Source: Planctomycetaceae bacterium
GTDB taxonomy: Bacteria; Planctomycetota; Planctomycetia; Pirellulales; Pirellulaceae
Reading direction: 5' to 3'
Assembly: GCA_007124535.1 (NCBI GenBank)
Contig: SLEY01000323.1
Coordinates: 1 to 6,677, forward strand
DNA length: 6,677 nucleotides
A program made the translations under genes and the position numbers. Below, one piece after another: positions 1 to 4,772 of this stretch. Numbering within the stretch: position 1 is the first letter of the stretch; every line of letters starts with the position of its first letter. A model generated the notes under the pieces. It made no database searches and was not told the DNA's origin. It saw only the letters and a program-made list of their open reading frames with translations.

Positions 1-198
1 ATGCGACCGGAATCGATTTCACTTCGGCACTTCTTCAGTTGGGCCGTTGAACGGATCGACTGGACGCGACATGTTGACTTACAGCAACTGGCGGACATGG
101 TCTGACCGATGAATTCGATGTCGCTGTGGCGGCTGTCGCCTGCCCGCTGACGTTTAGGATGCCAGCATGGCCACCACCTGATAGGCGGCGCATGCTCT
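1..198. other. Left-edge region with no convincing gene; possible 3' tail of an upstream gene
   Basis: No complete gene can be supported here. On the + strand, frame 1 is open from the window edge to a TGA at 103-105, frame 3 to a TGA at 46-48, and frame 2 to a TGA at 108-110. A gene entering from the left could end at any of these, and nothing recognisable decides between them. Two minus-strand frames of 70-75 codons cross this stretch, but their translations are rich in Pro, Arg, Ser and Ala, match no family I know, and run through the inverted repeats at 199-256. I treat them as chance open frames in GC-rich DNA. Confidence 0.35.
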
Positions 199-256
199 TG
201 CCCGGGACGGGCGCACCACGCGCCGGAGCCCGGTCCCCACCGAGCTTGCTCGGTGG
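199..256. repeat. Cluster of compact inverted repeats (REP-like or structured RNA candidate)
   Basis: Four short inverted repeats lie back to back. GCCCG (200-204) pairs with CGGGC (208-212) around a 3-base loop. GGCGC (210-214) pairs with GCGCC (220-224) around ACCAC. CCGG (223-226) pairs with CCGG (230-233). The strongest is a perfect 9-base stem, CCACCGAGC (237-245) with GCTCGGTGG (248-256), around only two bases. The first two stems share bases 210-212, so they cannot both form fully. Only this copy is in the window, so calling it a dispersed repeat is inference. The stem ends just before a promoter candidate and over 100 bases before the FAH start codon. It could also be the terminator of an upstream gene, but no T-run follows it. 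Confidence 0.5.
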
Positions 257-277
257 AGCCATGATTCGGCACTAGCC

Positions 278-306
278 TTGACAACCGTTCGCTGCCCGGG
301 CACACT
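278..306 (+). promoter_or_regulatory. Weak sigma70-type promoter candidate upstream of the FAH-family gene
   Basis: A perfect TTGACA (278-283) is followed after 17 bases by CACACT (301-306), which matches TATAAT at only three of six positions. Two small perfect palindromes overlap the would-be -10 and start region: TGCCCGGGCA (293-302) and ACTCGAGT (304-311). They could be operator sites or chance in GC-rich DNA. The leader to the ATG at 384 would be about 70 bases. The -35 is good and the -10 poor, so confidence is low. Confidence 0.3.
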
Positions 307-383
307 CGAGTCTGCCTGGTCCGATCGTAGGCGGACGGGTTCGCACGTTTTCGCGGTACATTTCAAGCAGGGGAGAATCCATC

Positions 384-1265
384 ATGCGCTGGCAAACGAC
401 AATCCAAATGGCTTGCATTAGCGTCCTCCTGGCCATGTTCGCGCTGACCGCTTGGGGCGATCCGACGGCAGGGACTCGCTATGCCCGGTTCCGCATCGGC
501 GACCGTGTGGCTTACGGGATCGTCGAGTCCGATCGGGTGCGGGAAATCCGGGGCGACCTGTTCGGGCAGCATCAGGCGACCGAGCAATTGCACGATCTGG
601 CCGACGTGGAGTTGCTGGTCCCCACCGAACCGCGGCAGGTGTTCGCGCTGGCGGGCAATTACCTCAGCCACATGGATGCCGACGAAGTGCCGGAACGGTT
701 CCGGATCCCTCAGCCGTTCCTGAAGACCATCGGCTCGCTCGTGCCGCACGGCCATCCGATCGTGATTCCCCACGATGCGACGGAGGAGGTCCACTACGAA
801 GCCGAATTGGTGATCGTGATCGGCCGCGAAATGCGCGACGTGCCGGAGGATCGGGCGCTGGACTATGTGTTCGGAGTCACCGCCGGCAACGACGTCACGG
901 AACGGTTCTGGCAGAATGATCCCGAGCACCGCGATGTGCAGTGGTGGCGGGCGAAGGGCGCCGACACCTTTGGCCCCTGCGGCCCCTTCATCGTCCGCGG
1001 CGTCGACTACGACGACCTGCTGCTGGAATTGAGGCTTAACGGGCAGGTCAGGCAGCAGGAACGGACCAGCGGCATGATCCACGGCGTGGCCGCCGTCGCC
1101 AGCTTCATGAGCCGCTACGTGACCTTGTATCCGGGCGATCTGATCTTTACGGGCACGCCGGGAACCACCAGTGCGATGCGGCACGGCGATGTGGTGGAGG
1201 TCGAATTGGAGGAGGTGGGCATCTTGCGGAACCCGGTGGTCCGCCAGCAACCGCCCCAGCCCTGA
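384..1265 (+). CDS. Exported fumarylacetoacetate hydrolase (FAH) family protein
   Basis: The product has 293 residues. The ATG is supported by AGGGGAG (369-375), eight bases upstream. Residues 1-25 look like a Sec signal peptide (R2, then a hydrophobic core ending near LTAWG). Residues ~32-85 resemble the small N-terminal domain of Rv2993c-type proteins, and ~86-285 form the FAH catalytic fold. Visible family features are GNYLSH (91-96), the metal-ligand pair E139-A-E141, D170 in AGNDV, K191 in RAKG, the FGPCGP stretch (196-201) and FTGTPGT (255-261). The spacings E139-D170 (31) and D170-K191 (21) match my recollection of FAHD1-type enzymes, so metal-dependent activity is plausible. The family covers beta-diketone hydrolases, 2-hydroxyhepta-diene-dioate isomerases/decarboxylases and acylpyruvate hydrolases; the substrate cannot be read here. 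Export is odd, since characterised members are cytoplasmic or mitochondrial. The gene stands alone, convergent with the MBL gene. Confidence 0.9.
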   Translation: MRWQTTIQMACISVLLAMFALTAWGDPTAGTRYARFRIGDRVAYGIVESDRVREIRGDLFGQHQATEQLHDLADVELLVPTEPRQVFALAGNYLSHMDADEVPERFRIPQPFLKTIGSLVPHGHPIVIPHDATEEVHYEAELVIVIGREMRDVPEDRALDYVFGVTAGNDVTERFWQNDPEHRDVQWWRAKGADTFGPCGPFIVRGVDYDDLLLELRLNGQVRQQERTSGMIHGVAAVASFMSRYVTLYPGDLIFTGTPGTTSAMRHGDVVEVELEEVGILRNPVVRQQPPQP

Positions 1266-1286
1266 GGCTTGCAGCATCCTCGCGTG

Positions 1287-1303
1287 ACCGACACCAGGTC
1301 GGT
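1287..1303. terminator. Weak hairpin in the convergent intergenic gap
   Basis: ACCGAC (1287-1292) pairs perfectly with GTCGGT (1298-1303) around ACCAG, extendable by two wobble pairs in + strand RNA. It lies 21 bases after the FAH stop codon and 55 bases beyond the MBL stop codon, where a shared terminator would be expected. There is no T-run on either side, so it is not a classic intrinsic terminator. Nothing else stands out in the 93-base gap. Confidence 0.3.
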
Positions 1304-1358
1304 TGAGGCGGAATCCGGGACGGCCGCCATGAATGGGACCGTAATGCCTTCGCCGATG

Positions 1359-2597
1359 CTACCGTGGTGGGGACCCGCGTGACGGGTACGGGCCGTGGAT
1401 CGATTGGACGGTTCGGGTTTCATCACGATCGTCCAGCACCAGGACGCGGTAACGTCCGCCGCCCGGCTCGACGCGTACGACAAGATGTCCCTGGTCCGAG
1501 GCAACCTTGGGCATGTAGTAATCGACATACTTCCGCCCGACTTCGACCGTATAATCATCGATCAGTCGGGCCACGCGTTCGTCGTAGCGTTCCAGAAAAT
1601 GCGCGGCGCGGCCGGGCCAGAGGCCATTGGTCAGGAACACGTCGCGCGGACCCGGATAGATCGATTGGTCGAACAGCCGTTCGAACACGTGCGGCCGCGG
1701 CTGAATGGCCGCCCAGACATGCACGATGTGAACCCGCGGCTGAAGCCGGCCGAGGAAGTCGGGGTGTGCCTGAGAGCCGTGATGGTTGGCCACGTGCACA
1801 TCCACGGGGTCGAGGATCGGAGCGATCGCTTGCTCCATCGGCTCCTGCAGATCCGCGCCCAGATAGTAGCCGAAGTCGCCGTAGCGCAACACCAAGGCGG
1901 CGCTCCGCATGTTCTCGTTGCCCATGTCGGTGATGACTTGTCGCGTCGCGTTCCCCTCGCCGGTCCAGACCTGGCCGTTCACGGCCAGGTTGCGGATCTG
2001 GAACTGGCGATACCGTTCGGGGGCGGATCGCAGCACCAATTGATCGTCCCGCCCTGCCTGGAAACGTTGCAGCTCCATTCCCCGCGCCACTTGCCGTTCG
2101 ACGAACTCGCGATAGCGCCGCGTTGTCGCATTGTCGGGAAACGAAGCGTCACCGGGTCCGGCACGATCGAGGAGTTTGCGGATCGGCGCCAATTGGGCGA
2201 CCTCCGCGATCGCATTGATGTGGTCGCCGTGAAAATGGCTCATCACCGCGAAATCGAGCACCGCTTCCTCACCCTGCGGGTGGTGGGCGCGGAGGTACCG
2301 CCCGATCCACTCGCCGGCCGGCCGGGACCCATCGGGCCGGCGCGGCGGGATGTACCCCTCGGGCCGCGCGGTGTCGGCCAGATCACCGGCATCGAACAGC
2401 ATCGTGGTCCCGTCCGGAAAGATAAAGAACGTCGCATCGCCGCGGCCGGTGTTGATATGGTGGATATCCAAGCCGCCTTCTTCCCACGCCGGCAACGTCT
2501 GGCCCACAAGGGCGTCAGCACCCGCCGCCGCCGAGCAGAGACTCAGGATCAGCATCCCCGCGGCAAAAATCTTCGAAACCCAGCTCATGCGAATCAT
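1359..2597 (-). CDS. Exported ComEC/Rec2-like metallo-beta-lactamase-fold hydrolase
   Basis: The product has 412 residues from the ATG at 2597-2595. That start is chosen because GGGAGG lies six bases upstream and the protein then opens with a signal peptide: MIRMSWVSK, a hydrophobic core (~10-22), and a likely cleavage after AAAGADA (~29). An in-frame ATG at 2636 would add 13 residues and bury the ribosome site. The fold is marked by DATFFIFPDG (54-63), FDAGD (68-72), the metal motif HFHGDH (121-126), GADL with D249, and NHHGS (271-275). The NHHGS and GADL motifs are those of the soluble MBL domain of ComEC/Rec2 DNA-uptake proteins. No membrane-channel domain is present, so this is a stand-alone periplasmic or secreted hydrolase; nuclease or phosphodiesterase activity is possible but not shown. 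Residues ~290-412 match no domain I recognise. It lies 65 bases downstream of the sialidase-like gene on the same strand, probably one transcript. Confidence 0.88.
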   Translation of the reverse strand: MIRMSWVSKIFAAGMLILSLCSAAAGADALVGQTLPAWEEGGLDIHHINTGRGDATFFIFPDGTTMLFDAGDLADTARPEGYIPPRRPDGSRPAGEWIGRYLRAHHPQGEEAVLDFAVMSHFHGDHINAIAEVAQLAPIRKLLDRAGPGDASFPDNATTRRYREFVERQVARGMELQRFQAGRDDQLVLRSAPERYRQFQIRNLAVNGQVWTGEGNATRQVITDMGNENMRSAALVLRYGDFGYYLGADLQEPMEQAIAPILDPVDVHVANHHGSQAHPDFLGRLQPRVHIVHVWAAIQPRPHVFERLFDQSIYPGPRDVFLTNGLWPGRAAHFLERYDERVARLIDDYTVEVGRKYVDYYMPKVASDQGHLVVRVEPGGGRYRVLVLDDRDETRTVQSIHGPYPSRGSPPR

Positions 2598-2603
2598 GGA
2601 AAA

Positions 2604-2609
2604 CCTCCC
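2604..2609 (-). promoter_or_regulatory. Shine-Dalgarno site that fixes the MBL-fold gene start
   Basis: On the minus strand GGGAGG sits six bases before the ATG at 2597. It lies inside the reading frame if the longer start at 2636 is used, where no comparable site is seen upstream. This supports the shorter protein, which also places the signal peptide at the N-terminus. Confidence 0.75.
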
Positions 2610-2662
2610 AGGCAAAATATCGACTTCGCTCGGCACGGTGACCGATTGGCATCTTCCGGATT

Positions 2663-4426
2663 TTATCGGCCCGCATGGTAGTTGGCCACCGCTTCCGACG
2701 TGCGCAGGTAACGGTTGTACAGACGCAGGCTGTCGACCGGCGGAGCCACCCGCACCGTGCCTTGACCGGCCAGTTCGCCCAGTGGCTGGGTGTAGCGTCC
2801 CCAGCCGAATTGCCGCTGTTCCCCCCCGTCACAGAATTGGCCATCGACAAGGAAGCTGACGATCCGCGGTCCGGCGTCGACGATCGCCACCACATGCTGC
2901 CGCTCGCCCGGCCGCAGGATTCCCGCATCGGCGTCCCAAGCGAAATCGTAGGCGCCGTCGGACAACTCCAGCCGGACCGTCTGCTCGCCGGTGGTGATCA
3001 GGGCCAGCCCTCGGCCCGCCGCGTCGCGCGTATCGACCAGCACCTGCTCGGATTCCAGGTCTTCCAGGGTCAGCCAAACGTCGAGCGTCACGCCACCGGA
3101 AACTTGCAGATCGAGTGGAGCGGTCAGGGGGACGTCGCCCGGGCCGCTTTGCAACAGCAGCCCGGACTGGGCGACCTCCCGATCCGTTCCCTGATTCCAG
3201 AGCCCTTCCAGCAGTGTGGGATCGATTTCGTGCACGCGAGCCACCGTCTTCTGCGTTTCGGTCACCCAATAACGCCCGTCCTGCTCGATCAGATCCGGAT
3301 AACTCATGCGGGTGCCGGGCTCGGGATCGTAGAGCAGGATCTCCGGTTGGGACCAGTGCAGGCGGCCGTCGCGGAGTTGGCCGCCGGCGATCCAGGCGGG
3401 GTTGCGGTCCCGGTAGTCCCGGCCGCTGTGATGATGGAACCACAACAGGTACTTGCCATTCTCGCACTTCCACAACTTGGGGCAGGCCCGAGGGTTCTTG
3501 ATCGGCCGCCCACCCGGCGTGTAGGTCATGGTTTCGGGCCGGGTCCAACTCTTGCCCCAGTCGTCCGAATAGCTGTGTGCCGGATGACCTCGGGTGGTGC
3601 GGTAGACCACATACAACCGGCCGTGTTCGTCCAGCGGCGCCAGGTTGTGCTCCTCCTGGACCGAGCCGAAATCGGGATTCCGGATGCCGTGGTCACCACT
3701 CGGCCGCAGTTCCCAACGCAGCCGGGCGGGATCGCGTTCGGCCAGCAGGTTGTCGCTGTAAAAGAGCCACCCCTCGCCTTCTTCCAGGAACCAGCGGCCC
3801 AGTTTCGTGAACGCGAACAGGGCTCGTCCGGCAACGGCGGTCGGTTTATCGATTCCCCAAAACGTCTGCACCCGCCCACCCCATTGATTTCCCCGATCCG
3901 CCGCGGTCACCCGCATGGGCAGCCGGTAACGTTCTTCGGACCAGCTGTGGCCGTGGTCATCGGAGAACCGGTAGCAGTACCAGCCGTGCGTGTCGGAGCG
4001 GATGGTTCCTGTTTCGCCGGGCAGCGTGCGGACGTCGTCGCCGTTGTAGAGATAGAACGCGTAGACGCGGCCGTAGGGAGTGACCAGCGGCACGACCCAA
4101 GAGGCTTCGGGGCCGTCGGGGGGCTCGATCTCCACCAGCGGCGACCACGAGCGGCCCTGGTCGCGGCTGATCGTCGAGACGACATGCTGGCCCCGATCGC
4201 CCTCGCGGCCCGTCCCGGTGGTGAGGGTGCACAGCCAGTTCCCGTCGCCGGTGACGACGATATAGGGCTGGTCGCAATAGCCCCGATCTGGAATGCGCAG
4301 CCCGAGCCGATGATTCCGGGGATCCCGCGCGGCCGGCCCCGCATCGGTCGTGTCAAACTCGCTTCCTCCGGAGTACGCGGCAGCCACCAGCAGGAATAGG
4401 AACCAGGGCCAGATTGTCGCACGCAT
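2663..4426 (-). CDS. Exported sialidase-like (Asp-box/BNR) protein with C-terminal LamG-like domain
   Basis: The product has 587 residues. The ATG at 4426 is supported by GAGGAG (4440-4435), eight bases upstream. Residues 1-~20 form a signal peptide (R2, core IWPWFLFLLVAAA). Residues ~35-415 look like a sialidase-type beta-propeller. LRIP (43-46) resembles the [FY]-R-I-P motif whose Arg binds the sialic-acid carboxylate. Three Asp boxes follow: SRDQGRSW (87-94), SDDHGHSW (155-162) and SDDWGKSW (287-294). Residues ~430-587 resemble a concanavalin-A/laminin-G jelly roll (LDVWLTLED, a VDGQ turn, and a C-terminal SLRLYNRYL strand with AVANYHAG), usually a carbohydrate-binding module. I cannot confirm the Tyr/Glu nucleophile pair or the full Arg triad, so true sialidase activity is unproven; it may cleave or only bind another glycan. 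It is the first gene of a likely two-gene leftward unit with the MBL-fold gene, and divergent from the GH32 gene. Confidence 0.85.
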   Translation of the reverse strand: MRATIWPWFLFLLVAAAYSGGSEFDTTDAGPAARDPRNHRLGLRIPDRGYCDQPYIVVTGDGNWLCTLTTGTGREGDRGQHVVSTISRDQGRSWSPLVEIEPPDGPEASWVVPLVTPYGRVYAFYLYNGDDVRTLPGETGTIRSDTHGWYCYRFSDDHGHSWSEERYRLPMRVTAADRGNQWGGRVQTFWGIDKPTAVAGRALFAFTKLGRWFLEEGEGWLFYSDNLLAERDPARLRWELRPSGDHGIRNPDFGSVQEEHNLAPLDEHGRLYVVYRTTRGHPAHSYSDDWGKSWTRPETMTYTPGGRPIKNPRACPKLWKCENGKYLLWFHHHSGRDYRDRNPAWIAGGQLRDGRLHWSQPEILLYDPEPGTRMSYPDLIEQDGRYWVTETQKTVARVHEIDPTLLEGLWNQGTDREVAQSGLLLQSGPGDVPLTAPLDLQVSGGVTLDVWLTLEDLESEQVLVDTRDAAGRGLALITTGEQTVRLELSDGAYDFAWDADAGILRPGERQHVVAIVDAGPRIVSFLVDGQFCDGGEQRQFGWGRYTQPLGELAGQGTVRVAPPVDSLRLYNRYLRTSEAVANYHAGR

Positions 4427-4483
4427 CGCAATAACTCCTCGTAAGGTGGGTAGCGGATGGCCCTCGGGAGCCGGTCGAACACG

Positions 4484-4519
4484 GTCCCCATCGGCAACCG
4501 ATCACGGGGGACTGTCCCC
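4484..4519. repeat. Mutually exclusive stem-loops sharing one GGGGAC arm
   Basis: GGGGAC (4507-4512) can pair with either of two GTCCCC copies. The first (4484-4489) continues into ATCGG (4490-4494), loop CAA, CCGAT (4498-4502), giving an 11-pair stem with a four-base CACG bulge on one side. The second (4514-4519) forms a perfect 13-base odd palindrome centred on T4513. The element lies 58-93 bases upstream of the sialidase-like start codon, possibly in its leader. It may be a REP-type element, an operator, or a switchable RNA; the sequence alone does not decide. Confidence 0.5.
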
Positions 4520-4538
4520 TTGGGCCGGTAACGTACTC

Positions 4539-4562
4539 TAACCGCCGGAAACCGGCGGGTTA
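4539..4562. repeat. Strong GC-rich hairpin
   Basis: CCGCCGG (4542-4548) pairs perfectly with CCGGCGG (4552-4558) around AAA. TAA (4539-4541) and TTA (4560-4562) extend the stem to ten pairs with one bulged G (4559). No T-run follows on either strand and no gene ends nearby, so it is not an obvious terminator. Its position between divergent genes suits a REP-like intergenic repeat. Confidence 0.5.
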
Positions 4563-4646
4563 AGTCCCGGGGGTACGCCGCTCCGTATTGGGGCACTTCG
4601 AAAAACCGACCTCTTCGTGATTCCGGTAACGCTTCGATTTGCCCAC

Positions 4647-4669
4647 TTTTCCGCAGCGTTTTTCCGCAG
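4647..4669 (+). repeat. Tandem 10-base direct repeat upstream of the GH32 promoter
   Basis: TTTTCCGCAG occurs at 4647-4656 and again at 4660-4669, a 13-base period. The second copy ends 29 bases before the -35 of the GH32 promoter, a usual distance for an activator site. No regulator gene is in the window to tie it to. Confidence 0.4.
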
Positions 4670-4698
4670 ATCACTCACACAACGGGAGTGGCTGCAGC

Positions 4699-4728
4699 TT
4701 GACACCCGCCCGTGCCCCGGGCCATAAT
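4699..4728 (+). promoter_or_regulatory. Sigma70-type promoter of the GH32 gene
   Basis: A perfect TTGACA (4699-4704) is followed after 18 bases by CATAAT (4723-4728), five of six matches to TATAAT. Transcription would start near 4735, giving a leader of about 38 bases that contains the ribosome site AGGAGAG (4759-4765). In DNA this GC-rich, and correctly placed ahead of a gene, the match is unlikely to be chance. Confidence 0.7.
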
Positions 4729-4772
4729 CGGGCGAATCACCGAGATGACTCTGACACCAGGAGAGCCGAATC

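Larger units (their letters stand above)
4427..4772. other. Divergent intergenic region between sialidase-like and GH32 genes
   Basis: These 346 bases carry the control signals of both divergent genes. The left part (4484-4562) is rich in inverted repeats, the middle has a tandem 10-base direct repeat, and the right part holds the GH32 promoter and ribosome site. No clear -35/-10 pair was seen for the leftward gene. CCGGTAACG occurs at 4525-4533 and 4623-4631; it also occurs inside the coding region at 3923-3931, which weakens its case as an operator. Open frames crossing this region lack family features, so I annotate no small gene here. Confidence 0.7.

Noticed and set aside
1..105. A 34-codon frame beginning with ATG at base 1 and ending at 105
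   Set aside because: The ATG coincides with the window edge, no upstream sequence is visible, and the other two + strand frames are also open from the edge. It may be a gene tail but cannot be called.
2598..2636. Upstream ATG extension of the MBL-fold gene
   Set aside because: It would put 13 polar residues before the signal peptide and bury the GGGAGG ribosome site inside the coding sequence.
2610..2644. Small palindrome CGGTGACCG in the 65-base gap between the two leftward genes as a regulatory site
   Set aside because: It is only nine bases long, with no promoter or T-run nearby; this is expected by chance.
2675..4399. A 574-codon open frame antisense to the sialidase-like gene, and similar long antisense frames opposite the other three genes (363-1277, 1395-2681, 5031-6584)
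   Set aside because: They mirror the true genes closely, have no recognisable motif, signal or ribosome site, and are what GC-rich third positions produce on the opposite strand.
3923..4631. CCGGTAACG occurring three times (3923, 4525, 4623) as an operator
   Set aside because: One copy is inside coding sequence and the two intergenic copies are about 100 bases apart in different contexts; a 9-base match in GC-rich DNA may be chance.
3907..4674. A 255-codon minus-strand frame covering the divergent intergenic region and the start of the sialidase-like gene
   Set aside because: It crosses the hairpins and the ribosome site of the sialidase-like gene in a different frame, and its second half is a shadow of that gene. 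The intergenic part looks somewhat protein-like but has no motif or convincing start.
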